Assembly (NCBI RefSeq): GCF_024362405.1
Contig: NZ_CP101454.1
Coordinates: forward strand, 2,604,001-2,668,000
Source: Halorarius litoreus
Lineage (GTDB): Archaea; Halobacteriota; Halobacteria; Halobacteriales; Haloarculaceae
Direction of reading: 5' to 3'
Length of the DNA: 64,000 nt
This document shows positions 24,231-32,810 of the stretch, piece by piece (position 1 is the stretch's first letter; each line of letters opens with the position of its first letter). The position numbers and the translations under genes are program-made. The notes under the pieces are model-generated. The model was not told the DNA's origin, made no database searches, and was given only the letters and a program-made list of their open reading frames with translations.

Positions 24231-24887
24231 ATGCCGTCGACCCTCGTCGCCGCCGCCCTCGCGGGGTTGCTGGCCGCCGCCCTCCTCGACGAGCAGTTCG
24301 ACGCGCGGGCGGTCGCAGTCGTCGTCGCTGCGGGCGTCGCCCCGGACCTCGATGCCGTCGCAGCGCTCGCCGTCGAGGGGCTGCACAACGCCCTCCTGCA
24401 CAACGTGTTCGTCCCCGGCGTCGCCGCCGCTCTCATCCTCTGGGATACCCGCTACCGCGACCGGTCGTGGCTCCGAACCCGGTACGGCGCGCGGGGCATC
24501 CGCATCGCGTGGGTCGCCGTCGCCGCCTACGTCGTCCCGGGTATCCTGCTCGACCTGCTGAACGTCGAGAGCGCAGCGCCCCTGTATCCGGTACACGACC
24601 GCTTCTACTCCGTGGTCGGGAAGTTCGAGCTGAACAACAAGCAGGGAATCGTGTTCACGTTCGTCCAGCCCTCGCTCGACGGCGGGCCCCTATTCCCGGG
24701 GTCGCGCCGCGGGACCGTCGCGAACCGCTACGTCGTTCCGACGTTCCTCAACCCGGCCGAGGGGCCGGACCAGGGGCTCGAACGCGTGTTCTTCGCCATC
24801 AGCTCGGGCTGGGAACTGCTCGTCGTGGTCGCGAGCGTGGTCGTCCTCGGCGTCCGGTTCCGCCTGCGCTCGTGGGGGGTGGTCTGA
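24231..24887 (+). CDS. YdjM/DUF457-like membrane metal-dependent hydrolase, first of a tandem pair
   Basis: A 218-aa membrane protein with about four helices. The acidic/His pattern APDLDAVAALAVEGLHNALLHNVFVPG near residues 36-62 matches the metal-binding segment of the YdjM (DUF457) family. A soluble insertion with KQGIVFTFVQPSLDGG lies before the last helix. A TATA-like GGTTTAAGCC is about 30 bases before ATG 24231, supporting that start. The paralogue follows with no gap, so the two may form a heteromer. True activity is unknown. Confidence 0.78.
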   Translation: MPSTLVAAALAGLLAAALLDEQFDARAVAVVVAAGVAPDLDAVAALAVEGLHNALLHNVFVPGVAAALILWDTRYRDRSWLRTRYGARGIRIAWVAVAAYVVPGILLDLLNVESAAPLYPVHDRFYSVVGKFELNNKQGIVFTFVQPSLDGGPLFPGSRRGTVANRYVVPTFLNPAEGPDQGLERVFFAISSGWELLVVVASVVVLGVRFRLRSWGVV

Positions 24888-25565
24888 GTGCCGTCGACGG
24901 TCGTCCACGTCGCGTTCGCCCTGCTCATCGCGGCCGGGGTGCTCGGCAGCGCGTACGACAAGCGCGCGCTCCTCGTCGTCGGCGCCGTCGCTATCGTCCC
25001 CGACCTCGACGTGTTCGTGAGCCTCGTCGTCGAATCGACCCACCGCGCGGCGTTCCACACCCTGTTTCTCCCGCTCGCAGGCGCTCTCGCGGTCTACTAC
25101 GACACCCGCGTCCGTGACACCTCGTGGCTCCGGGGGCACTACGGGAGCTGGGGCGTGCAGGTCGCGTGGGCGTCGCTCGCCGGCTTCACGTTCGCGGGCA
25201 TCGGGCTCGACCTGTTCACCGCACAGGGCGTCAACGTCCTCTACCCCGTCTACGACCAGTTCGTCAGCCTCGACGGTCGGGCCGGCTACTCCTCGACACA
25301 GGGGCTGTTCCAGACGTTCGTCGACGTCGCCGACGGCGGGGGGAACGCGCCGTCGGTCGACGTAGGGCAGCGTGGTTCCACCCGTGAGGTCCACGTCGGC
25401 AGCGGCGTCGACCCCTCGAAGGGGAAGGAACCCGCCGGCGTCAAGCGGACGTTCCCCATCGCCTACCGTGGCTGGCACCTGACGCTCATCGTCGCCGGCC
25501 TGCTCGTCACGTGGGTCCGGCTCCGGGGGACTGAAGCCACCGGCACCCCCACGGACACGGAGTGA
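24888..25565 (+). CDS. YdjM/DUF457-like membrane metal-dependent hydrolase, second of a tandem pair
   Basis: A 225-aa paralogue of the preceding gene, starting with GTG directly after its TGA. It keeps the pattern VPDLDVFVSLVVESTHRAAFHTLFLPL and the same helix layout, with a soluble segment GYSSTQGLFQTFVDVADGGG near residues 128-150 and a Thr-rich tail. Both copies begin with MPST, pointing to a local duplication. The stop overlaps the GTG of the acetyltransferase gene, so three genes make one operon. Confidence 0.78.
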   Translation: MPSTVVHVAFALLIAAGVLGSAYDKRALLVVGAVAIVPDLDVFVSLVVESTHRAAFHTLFLPLAGALAVYYDTRVRDTSWLRGHYGSWGVQVAWASLAGFTFAGIGLDLFTAQGVNVLYPVYDQFVSLDGRAGYSSTQGLFQTFVDVADGGGNAPSVDVGQRGSTREVHVGSGVDPSKGKEPAGVKRTFPIAYRGWHLTLIVAGLLVTWVRLRGTEATGTPTDTE

Positions 25566-26050
25566 CCGACACCGACATCCGCCCGTACGAGGAGGGAGAC
25601 GCCGACGGGCTGTGGGAGCTGAAAGTCGTGTTCGAGCGCGGCCTGGGCGCTGCCGGCAGCGACGAAAAGGAAGCGGCGTACGACGACAAACTGACCGACG
25701 CCTATCGAGACAAGTGGCTCGCGTGGGTCGCCCGGTGTACCGACGACGAGGACTGCATCTTCGTGGCGACCGCAGACGACGACCTCGTCGGCTACGTGTT
25801 CTTGCTCCCCGAGCGGCTCGCGTTCGTCTGGGACGCCGCCGTCGTCAACGAACTGTATCTTCGCCCCGAGTATCGGGGAACGGGACTCGCGGACGACCTG
25901 TTCGCCCGTGGGCTCGACCACGCCCGCGCACAGGACCTGCCGCTCGACCGGGTGGTGCTCGACGTGGACCGCGAGAACGAGCGGGCACGGGCGTTCTACG
26001 AGCGCCACGACTTCACCCACTGGGGCGAGATGGTCGCCCGCGACCTGTGA
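25562..26050 (+). CDS. GNAT family N-acetyltransferase
   Basis: A 162-aa acetyltransferase that transfers an acetyl group from acetyl-CoA. Beta strands and the CoA pyrophosphate loop are visible in NELYLRPEYRGTGLADDLFARGLDHAR (RxxGxG/A motif), followed by LDVDRENERARAFYERHDF, the typical C-terminal signature. It starts at GTG 25562 with a four-base overlap to the YdjM-like gene. The substrate is unknown. Confidence 0.88.
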   Translation: MTDTDIRPYEEGDADGLWELKVVFERGLGAAGSDEKEAAYDDKLTDAYRDKWLAWVARCTDDEDCIFVATADDDLVGYVFLLPERLAFVWDAAVVNELYLRPEYRGTGLADDLFARGLDHARAQDLPLDRVVLDVDRENERARAFYERHDFTHWGEMVARDL

Positions 26051-26056
26051 CGGTGG

Positions 26057-26632
26057 TTACAGCTTATTCGTCGTCGACTCGGGCCGGCCGTTGCTCGCGG
26101 TGAGCCCCGCGACCACGGCGCCGACGGCACCGAACACGACCGGGTAGACGATGCCGGCGAGGAGGATGCCCGTGACGGCGTCGGGCGTCACCGAGGGCTC
26201 CTGCGTGGCGAACAGGAACACGCCGACGACGGAGAGGACGCCGTAGCCGATGACGGGCGTCACACCGGCGAGTGCCGAACGCACGGTGTCTTCGCCCGCG
26301 CCGGCGTACCGACCGACCGCGAGCCCGGCGATGAGCAGGAGCACGGGCGGGATGACGTACAGCAGGGGTGTGAACCCGTTCTCGCCGCCGATGAAGTTCG
26401 TCGCGCCGCCGACGAGCGGGACGTCGACGATGGTGCTCGTGAAGTGGGCGTTGTAGAACACCCAGCCGACAGCCTTCCACGTGGGGATGTCGGTGAGGCG
26501 GCCGATGATGGAGTTCTGGATCTCGCTGCTCGTGATGACGTAGGTGAACAGGTACGTGAGTACCCACGCCGCGGCGCCAGCCGCGGCGCCGACGCCGAAC
26601 GGGAGGTCTCGGAGGGTTCTGTTGCTCGACAT
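26057..26632 (-). CDS. five-helix membrane protein of unknown function
   Basis: A 191-aa integral membrane protein. Hydrophobic helices fall at about 12-33, 88-107, 120-140 and 150-178, with a long extracytoplasmic stretch (SSEIQNSIIGRLTDIPTWKAVGWVFYNAHFTST) between the first two. Similar proteins of about 190 aa occur in haloarchaea; I do not recall a name with certainty. It is convergent with the acetyltransferase, six bases apart. Confidence 0.7.
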   Translation of the reverse strand: MSSNRTLRDLPFGVGAAAGAAAWVLTYLFTYVITSSEIQNSIIGRLTDIPTWKAVGWVFYNAHFTSTIVDVPLVGGATNFIGGENGFTPLLYVIPPVLLLIAGLAVGRYAGAGEDTVRSALAGVTPVIGYGVLSVVGVFLFATQEPSVTPDAVTGILLAGIVYPVVFGAVGAVVAGLTASNGRPESTTNKL

Positions 26633-26683
26633 ACGACACAGTTCACTCGCCTGCTGAAAGTACGTTGTGGCCGTTCGTGTGTG

Positions 26684-27286
26684 TCACTCCCGTGCATTCG
26701 CCCACTCCTCGCGGCTGACGGAGTAGCGGACGAGGTCGTACGGCGTCCCGTCCTGCCGGAGGCCGCCGTTGCGCAGTCGCCCCTCCTTGCGGCCCCCGAA
26801 CCGGTCGACGTAGCGCTGGATGGCCCGCCGGGATTGCTCGTTGCGGGCGTCGTGTGCGACCGTAACGAGCGCGAGGTCGAGCCGGTCGAACGCGAGGTCG
26901 AAGAAGCGCGCCGCGCGCTCGCCGGCGTAGCCACGGCCCCAGAACCGTGGTCGCAGCCAGATGCCGAGTTCGGCGGTCTGCCGCTCCCAGTCGACGCTCA
27001 ACCCAGTGGTGCCGGCGAACTCGTCCGCCCCGTCTTCGCCCTGCTTCGGGCGCAGGACGTAGTGGGCGCCGTCGTCGGCGTCGAACTGCTCGCCGGCGAA
27101 CGCCACGAACTCCTGTGACTCCTTGGGCGTCTCGTGGGGTTCCCACGTCAGGTACGCGGTGGTCTCCTCGATGCGGTCGGCGTGGTGACCGGCCGCCCCG
27201 TACACCTCGTACGGGTCGGTCTCGCCGGGGTAGACGCGTTCGTAGCGGAGACGCTCGCTCGTCAGCTCCGTCGGAAACAGTGGCAT
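26684..27286 (-). CDS. GNAT family N-acetyltransferase (RimJ/RimL-like)
   Basis: A 200-aa acetyltransferase of the RimJ/RimL type. It opens FPTELTSERLRYERV, carries GTTGLSVDWERQTAELGIWLRPRFWGRGYAGERAARFFDLAF with the acetyl-CoA loop RGYAGE, then VAHDARNEQSRRAIQRYVDRFGG. It may acetylate a protein N-terminus or a small amine. ATG 27286 is chosen because the family's opening motif begins right after it; the frame runs 40 codons further with non-coding composition. Confidence 0.86.
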   Translation of the reverse strand: MPLFPTELTSERLRYERVYPGETDPYEVYGAAGHHADRIEETTAYLTWEPHETPKESQEFVAFAGEQFDADDGAHYVLRPKQGEDGADEFAGTTGLSVDWERQTAELGIWLRPRFWGRGYAGERAARFFDLAFDRLDLALVTVAHDARNEQSRRAIQRYVDRFGGRKEGRLRNGGLRQDGTPYDLVRYSVSREEWANARE

Positions 27287-27390
27287 GGGCGAGCGTCGGC
27301 AGCGGCCGGAAAAAAGCGTTGTCGAGACGTGTGTCGGTTCATCACGTGGCGCAGTATGTTTATCATCTGACGGGACGACGTATCGGTGAC

Positions 27391-28287
27391 ATGGCAACCG
27401 TCCCATCGACCGACCGGGTGCTCACGGAGTTCACGCCCACACGCGAGGTTGTCCTCGTCTGGACGGGCATCGGGACGGGGCTGTTCCTCGTCGCGGCGTT
27501 CCTCTTCAGCGGCATCTACGCCTGGGCGACCGGGCGGTCGTCGCTCTCGTTCGTCAGCTTCCAGTTCGAGGCGTTCGAGACTGCCCTCGCGTTCGTCGCC
27601 GTCGTCGTGCTCATCGCCGGCACCATCGTCGTCCACGAACTGATTCACGCGGCGGTCATCCGCTGGTACGGCGGCGACGTATCGTTCGGTGTCGGCCTCG
27701 CACAGTACGTCATGCCGTACGCGTACGCGACGACGACCCACCGGTTCACTCGCGACCAGTTCCTCGCGGTCGCGGTCGCACCGCTCGTCGGCATCACGGC
27801 CTTCGGCGTTCCAGCGATGGTCCTGTTCGACGCGCCGTGGCTCGTCCTGCCGCTGGCGGTCAACGCTTCCGGTGCCATCGGCGACCTCTGGATGACCGGT
27901 CTGTTGCTCCGGTACCCACGACACGTCGTCGTCGAGGACCACACCACCGGCCTCCGGGTTTACGGGCGCGAGACCGACGTTTCGCTCCCCCCGACACCCG
28001 CCACGGCGTTCCTCATCCGGGCGCTCATGGGTACGGGCGTTGCGTTCGGCGTCGTCCTGCTCGCGGCGCTGGCGGCACCGCTTGTCCTCTCGATACTCGG
28101 TGTCGACTCGCTCGTCGTCGGCATCCCCGACTCCCCGTGGCTCGTCCTCGAGTTCCGAGCGACGCCGGGTGGCGGGTTCGAGTCGGCGTTCGGCATCGTC
28201 GGGATGCTCGGGGTCAGCCTGCTTTTCGGCGTCGGTGCTGCGCTGGCGTCGACGCTGTGGCGCCGTGACGCCGTCCCGGCAGCGTGA
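27391..28287 (+). CDS. DUF3267-like membrane zinc metallopeptidase
   Basis: A 298-aa membrane protein with about six helices. The zinc-peptidase motif HELIH is at residues 82-86 (His82, Glu83, His86) at the end of the second or third helix, and a third metal-ligand candidate lies in NASGAIGDLWM near 170. This is the pattern of DUF3267 intramembrane metalloproteases, distantly related to site-2 proteases. The substrate is unknown. A TATA-like GTTTATCAT lies about 28 bases before ATG 27391. Confidence 0.82.
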   Translation: MATVPSTDRVLTEFTPTREVVLVWTGIGTGLFLVAAFLFSGIYAWATGRSSLSFVSFQFEAFETALAFVAVVVLIAGTIVVHELIHAAVIRWYGGDVSFGVGLAQYVMPYAYATTTHRFTRDQFLAVAVAPLVGITAFGVPAMVLFDAPWLVLPLAVNASGAIGDLWMTGLLLRYPRHVVVEDHTTGLRVYGRETDVSLPPTPATAFLIRALMGTGVAFGVVLLAALAAPLVLSILGVDSLVVGIPDSPWLVLEFRATPGGGFESAFGIVGMLGVSLLFGVGAALASTLWRRDAVPAA

Positions 28288-28293
28288 CTGCTG

Positions 28294-28743
28294 TCACTCC
28301 GGCGGCACGGTCTGGGCGCGCCCGGTCAACGAGTCCGGGTCCATCCGAACGAAGCGAAACTCGAGGTCACGGGTGTCGCTGTCGAACACGTCGAACAGCG
28401 GGATGTGGACTCGTCCGAGCCCCGCGAGCACCTCGGTGACGTCCTCGTCGGCTTCGACCCACGCCAGCCGCCCGGTCGCGAGGACGCTCCGCCACCCGTC
28501 GTCGGTCTCCTCGTAGGTGACGAACGAGGCGCCGCTGGATCCGAGTGCTGCCGCCTTCTCGCTGTCGGGCCCCACGGCGAGTCGGAAGTAGAGCCAGCCC
28601 GTCTCCTCGTCGAAGCCGTAGGAGACGGGCCGCGAGATGGGTGGCTCGTCGCCCGCCGACAGCGAGAGGACTCCGGTCCCCCCGGTCCCGAGGAACTCGG
28701 TGACTGCGTCGGCGTCCATGACTACCTGCGAGGCGTCGTCCAT
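28294..28743 (-). CDS. pyridoxamine 5'-phosphate oxidase family protein
   Basis: A 149-aa flavin-binding split-barrel protein. The fold is recognised from GTGGTGVLSLSAGDEPPISRPVSYGFDEETGWLYFRLA, then SFVTYEETDDGWRSVLATGRLAWVE, as in PNPOx-like proteins. It probably binds FMN or F420, but the reaction is unknown. ATG 28743 is chosen because the barrel begins shortly after it. It is convergent with the metallopeptidase gene, six bases apart. Confidence 0.83.
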   Translation of the reverse strand: MDDASQVVMDADAVTEFLGTGGTGVLSLSAGDEPPISRPVSYGFDEETGWLYFRLAVGPDSEKAAALGSSGASFVTYEETDDGWRSVLATGRLAWVEADEDVTEVLAGLGRVHIPLFDVFDSDTRDLEFRFVRMDPDSLTGRAQTVPPE

Positions 28744-28892
28744 GTGAGTTAATACCACGTCACACCGCAAAAGTGTGTGGTCACATCCGATCACGACAGG
28801 CGTCTCTTACCGTGGTGATTCTCGACGTGTGTGGCCCTATCGATGTGTTTGACAGGCTCTCGATAGCGAACTGCATACGACGTGAGTACCAC

Positions 28893-28924
28893 TCACTAGA
28901 TATGAAAAAGCATTCACTAGATAT
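28893..28924. promoter_or_regulatory. two identical 11-bp direct repeats upstream of the osmC-like gene
   Basis: TCACTAGATAT occurs at 28893-28903 and 28914-28924, exactly 21 bases (two helical turns) apart, in an AT-rich stretch 36 bases before ATG 28960. The second copy overlaps AGATATCT. This is the geometry of tandem regulator sites on one DNA face. Confidence 0.55.
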
Positions 28925-28959
28925 CTATACTAATTGTTCACGCATTGGTAGCTAGTGGC

Positions 28960-29565
28960 ATGGTAGTGAAACACGGGGTAGATCTGGAGCGGTTCAGCGA
29001 GTTCGCAGAGCACGCGGCGACACACCGCGACGAGATACAGCTCGAGCTCTCGGCGAGCGCAACGTACGAGGGACGAGCCGGCCACTCGCTCACGAAGGTG
29101 AAAGCGTACAGTCTCGGTGGCGAGCCCATCGAGCGAGCGACCCGCGAGTACACCTTGCCGATGGGGGCGTGGCGTGAGGTCGAGGCGGCTGCCGGGTTCG
29201 TCGGCCCGACGGACCGACCCGAGCCCATCGAGGTGGCGCTCGCGACGCTGACCGGCTGTCTCAACGTCGCAGTCTCGTTCACGGCACTCCACGAAGGCAT
29301 CGACATCGACGGACTCGAAACGAGCGTTCGACTCGACTTCGACCCGAGCGTCGTGTTCTTCCTCGACGAGGTCGAGAACAGCGAGACGACGTTCGACGAC
29401 ATCGACATCACCATCGAGGTGTCCGGCGACATCACCGACGAACAGCGTGAGGTCCTCCAGGCAGGCGCTCGACGGTCGCCGGTCTGGAACCTCATGCGGC
29501 TCCCGAACGACATGGAGCCCTCGGTCGAGGTAGCGAAGACGGGGATGCCGGCGGCCGACGACTGA
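28960..29565 (+). CDS. OsmC family protein
   Basis: A 201-aa OsmC/Ohr-like protein, a family that reduces organic hydroperoxides with a pair of cysteines. The first Cys is present in LATLTGCLNVAV (Cys100) after the EPIEVALAT helix. No second Cys exists, so it may act with an external thiol or have another role. The last third includes the RRSPVWNLM segment. ATG 28960 is chosen over an upstream TTG. The AT-rich promoter region with twin direct repeats suggests specific regulation. Confidence 0.84.
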   Translation: MVVKHGVDLERFSEFAEHAATHRDEIQLELSASATYEGRAGHSLTKVKAYSLGGEPIERATREYTLPMGAWREVEAAAGFVGPTDRPEPIEVALATLTGCLNVAVSFTALHEGIDIDGLETSVRLDFDPSVVFFLDEVENSETTFDDIDITIEVSGDITDEQREVLQAGARRSPVWNLMRLPNDMEPSVEVAKTGMPAADD

Positions 29566-29643
29566 GCCGACGCGAGCTTCGGGGGTCCCGTCAACCGTCC
29601 CCCTCCGCAACCACTAAACGCGGGACGCGCCGAGGAGTCAGTA

Positions 29644-31119
29644 ATGGACTGGACGGAGAAATATCGTCCCTCGACGCTCTCCGAGGTGCGCGGCAACGAC
29701 AAGGCCCGCGACGAGTTCGAACAGTGGGCGCGCACCTGGGACGACCACCGCGAGGCCGTCATCCTCCACGGCTCGCCCGGCGTCGGGAAGACCTCTGCGG
29801 CGCACGCGCTCGCCAACGACATGGGGTGGCCGGTCATCGAGCTCAACTCCTCAGACCAGCGCACCGCCGACGTCATCGAGCGCGTCGCCGGCGAGGCCGC
29901 CAAATCTGGAACGCTCACGCAGTCGGTCGAGGGCCAGCCCGGTCGCCGGCTCGTCATCATGGACGAGGCGGACAACATCCACGGCACCTACGACCGCGGC
30001 GGTGCCCGTGCCGTGACGAAGCTCGTGAAGGAGGCGAACCAGCCGATGGTGCTCATCGCCAACGAGTTCTACGACATGTCACGCGGGCTCCGGAAGGCCT
30101 GCCGAACCATCGAGTTCCGCGACGTTTCGAGCCGGTCTATCGTCCCCGTCCTCCGGGACCTCTGTCGCAAGGAGGGTATCGAGTTCGACGAGAAAGCGCT
30201 CAAGCGCATCGCCGACCAGAACGACGGCGACTTGCGGGGGGCCGTCAAGGACCTGCAGGCGGTCGCCGACGGGAAAGCCCGCATCGACGTCGAGGACGTC
30301 ACGGCGAGCGAGCGCGACAAGACGAAAGGCATCTTCGAGTTTCTGGATGCCGTGTTGAAGGAGAAGGACGCCGAGGAGGCGCTGTACCTCACCTACGACG
30401 TCGACGAGACCCCCGACGACCTGCTCCAGTGGATCGAGGACAAGGCCCCGAAGGTGTACGAGGCGGACGAACTCGCCCGCGCGTACCGGCACATCGCGAA
30501 AGCCGACCGCTGGCTCGGCCGGGTCCGCGCCACGCAGAACTACTCGTACTGGCGCTACGCGACGGACAACATCGCCGCCGGGGTCGCCTCGGCGAAGAAG
30601 ACCAAGCGTGGTGGCTGGACGCGCTACGGCGGGGCCCCCTATCGGTCGACGAAAGACAAGACACGTGACTACATCGCACGCGAGATTGCCGAGGTGGCGG
30701 GCTGTTCGACCGCCACGGCGCGGCGAGAGATCGTGCCGTATCTGGAGGTGATGACCCACCACTGCAAGAACCGCGACCTCACGGTGCGGATGGCCGCCCG
30801 CTACGACCTCGACGCCGAACACGTCTCCTTCATCACCGGCTCGGGGAAGTCGACGAACAAGGTCGCGTCGGTTATCGAGGACGCCACCGAACTCAAAGAA
30901 CAGGAGGCCGTCGAGCACTCGGGCGACGCCTTCCTCCAGCGCGTCGAGGAGGAGGCAGCCGAGTCGGACGCCGACGGAGGAGCTGAAAGCGACGACAGCC
31001 CACAGCAAGCGACGCTCGGTGGCGGGTCGAGCGACGAGCCCACCAGCGACGACGAGCCAGCGAAAGAGGAGAAAGCGGCCGAGGACGACGGCCAGGCCAG
31101 CTTCTCCGACTTCATGTAG
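29644..31119 (+). CDS. rfcL: replication factor C large subunit
   Basis: A 491-aa clamp-loader subunit that, with RfcS, loads PCNA on primed DNA. The P-loop GSPGVGKT is at residues 43-50, the Walker B MDEAD near 106-110, followed by AAA+ lid and collar domains. The last residues QASFSDFM form a PIP-box-like PCNA-binding end after a disordered acidic linker (about 430-483). A TATA-like CACTAAACG lies about 30 bases before the ATG. Length and architecture match haloarchaeal RfcL. Confidence 0.96.
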   Translation: MDWTEKYRPSTLSEVRGNDKARDEFEQWARTWDDHREAVILHGSPGVGKTSAAHALANDMGWPVIELNSSDQRTADVIERVAGEAAKSGTLTQSVEGQPGRRLVIMDEADNIHGTYDRGGARAVTKLVKEANQPMVLIANEFYDMSRGLRKACRTIEFRDVSSRSIVPVLRDLCRKEGIEFDEKALKRIADQNDGDLRGAVKDLQAVADGKARIDVEDVTASERDKTKGIFEFLDAVLKEKDAEEALYLTYDVDETPDDLLQWIEDKAPKVYEADELARAYRHIAKADRWLGRVRATQNYSYWRYATDNIAAGVASAKKTKRGGWTRYGGAPYRSTKDKTRDYIAREIAEVAGCSTATARREIVPYLEVMTHHCKNRDLTVRMAARYDLDAEHVSFITGSGKSTNKVASVIEDATELKEQEAVEHSGDAFLQRVEEEAAESDADGGAESDDSPQQATLGGGSSDEPTSDDEPAKEEKAAEDDGQASFSDFM

Positions 31120-31126
31120 TGGCCGG

Positions 31127-32071
31127 TCAGCGACCGCTCGCCTGTCCCAGCCCGGGGATCGACACCCGTTTCTCGAACCGATTCATCACTGCCGACGCCG
31201 TGAGCACCATTCCGAGGTACAGCAGCGCCGCGAGTACGAGTAACTCGAAGAACCGGAAGTTGTTGCTCGCGATGGCCTGCGACCGGTAGTAGAGCTCGGG
31301 GACGGTGATGAACGCCGCCAGCGAACTGTACTTGATGAGGTAGACGAGCTCGTTCGACCAGCCGGGAATCGCGTACCTGAGGCCCTGTGGTAAGATGACG
31401 TAGCGGATGGTGTCGAGCTGTGAGAGCCCGATGGCCCTGCCCGCCGTGACCTGTCCGTCTTCCACGGAGAGGAGCGCCGACCGGATGTACTCGGCCTGGT
31501 AGGCGGCGCTGTTGATGGTGAACCCGATGATGGCGACGATGACCGCCTGCCCCGGAACGAACCCCTCACCGACCAGGGGGAGTTCGCGGATGGTCGCCGA
31601 CAGCGAGAGCCCGAAGTACAGCACGAACAGCTGTGCGAGCAGCGGGGTCCCGCGGATGAGTTCCGTGAAGCCGAGCGCGAACCCGGACGCGATGCGCCCG
31701 CCGTACACCCGCGCCACCGACAGCGGAACGGCGATGACCAGTCCCAGCAGGATGGAGACGACGGTGAGCACGACCGTCAGCCACGCGCCGTTCGCGACGG
31801 CAGGGAGCGACGACGCGGAGACGGCGAGGAAGCTGAAGAACCCGCCGACGGGCGTGCCGGCGAACTGACTCGCGAGCGATTCGAGCGCGCCGACCGGGAG
31901 GAACGGCGCACCCTTCGACATCCCCAGCAGGCTCGCGAGCCCCCAGTCGTAGAGCCAGCGGACGAGCAGGTAGCCCCAGAAGATGACGGCGGCCACGTAC
32001 ACCAGTGCGCGGCCACTGGAGAGCCCCTCTACGGACTCGGCGTCGAGGACGCTCGCCGTGCGTTCACTCAT
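31127..32071 (-). CDS. polar amino acid ABC transporter permease
   Basis: A 314-aa inner-membrane permease of the His/Glu/Gln/Arg family. The conserved cytoplasmic segment is visible in AAYQAEYIRSALLSVEDGQVTAGRAIGLSQLDTIRYVILPQGLR, preceded by FTELIRGTPLLAQLFVLYFG. It has an N-terminal extension of about 75 residues before the transport core. ATG 32071 overlaps the ATPase stop by eight bases; a GTG nine bases upstream is an alternative. It is the last gene of the operon binding protein - permease - ATPase - permease. Confidence 0.92.
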   Translation of the reverse strand: MSERTASVLDAESVEGLSSGRALVYVAAVIFWGYLLVRWLYDWGLASLLGMSKGAPFLPVGALESLASQFAGTPVGGFFSFLAVSASSLPAVANGAWLTVVLTVVSILLGLVIAVPLSVARVYGGRIASGFALGFTELIRGTPLLAQLFVLYFGLSLSATIRELPLVGEGFVPGQAVIVAIIGFTINSAAYQAEYIRSALLSVEDGQVTAGRAIGLSQLDTIRYVILPQGLRYAIPGWSNELVYLIKYSSLAAFITVPELYYRSQAIASNNFRFFELLVLAALLYLGMVLTASAVMNRFEKRVSIPGLGQASGR

Positions 32072-32810
32072 CGCCGCCACCGTGCAACTTGGTCAGCCGC
32101 TGCAGGAACTGCCCGGTGCGCTCGTGTTGCGGGTTCTCGAACAGCTGTTCGGGCGGTCCCCGCTCGGCGACCTTCCCCTCGTCGAGGAAGGTGATGGTCG
32201 AGGCCGTCGACCGGGCGAACCCCATCTCGTGGGTGACGACGAGCATCGTCATCCCCTCGTTCGCGAGGTCACGCATCACCTCGACTACCTCGCCGATGAG
32301 TTCGGGGTCGAGCGCGCTCGTCGGCTCGTCGAACAGCAGCAGCTCGGGATCCATCGCCAGCGCGCGGGCGATGCCGACGCGCTGTTGCTGCCCACCGGAG
32401 AGTTCGGCAGGGTACGAGTCGGCCTGTGACGCGAGGCCGACCCGGTCGAGGTGATCCCTCGCGTCCGCCTCGGCTTCCTCCTTCTCCATGCCGCGGACAC
32501 GCCGGAGCCCGAGCGTCACGTTCTCCAGCGCCGTCAGGTGCGCAAAGAGGTTGAACCCCTGGAACACCATCCCGACCTGTCGCCGGAGTTCGTTCTCGTT
32601 GCGGGCGTAGATGGACTCTCCGTCCAGGAGGATGTCGCCGTCGTCGATGTCGGTGAGCCGGTTGACACACCGGAGCATCGTCGACTTGCCCGACCCGGAG
32701 GGGCCGATGACGACCTCCACGTCGCCGACGTCCATCTCGAAGGAGATGCCGCGAAGCACCTCCTCGTTGCCGTACGACTTGTAGACGTCGTCGAACTCGA
32801 GGAGGCTCAC
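32064..32810 (-). CDS. polar amino acid ABC transporter ATP-binding protein
   Basis: A 248-aa ATPase. Walker A GPSGSGKST is at residues 36-44, the signature LSGGQQQRV near 138, Walker B LLFDEPTSALDPE near 159, and the H-loop VVTHEMGFA near 195. This is the GlnQ/HisP type, which drives amino acid import. It overlaps the upstream permease by four bases (ATGA) and the downstream permease by eight, so the genes are translationally coupled. Confidence 0.96.
   Translation of the reverse strand: MSLLEFDDVYKSYGNEEVLRGISFEMDVGDVEVVIGPSGSGKSTMLRCVNRLTDIDDGDILLDGESIYARNENELRRQVGMVFQGFNLFAHLTALENVTLGLRRVRGMEKEEAEADARDHLDRVGLASQADSYPAELSGGQQQRVGIARALAMDPELLLFDEPTSALDPELIGEVVEVMRDLANEGMTMLVVTHEMGFARSTASTITFLDEGKVAERGPPEQLFENPQHERTGQFLQRLTKLHGGGDE

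Noticed and set aside
28773..28955. A 60-codon plus-strand frame in the promoter region of the osmC-like gene
   Set aside because: It runs through the twin direct repeats and AT-rich promoter, has no similarity I know and no coding-like composition.
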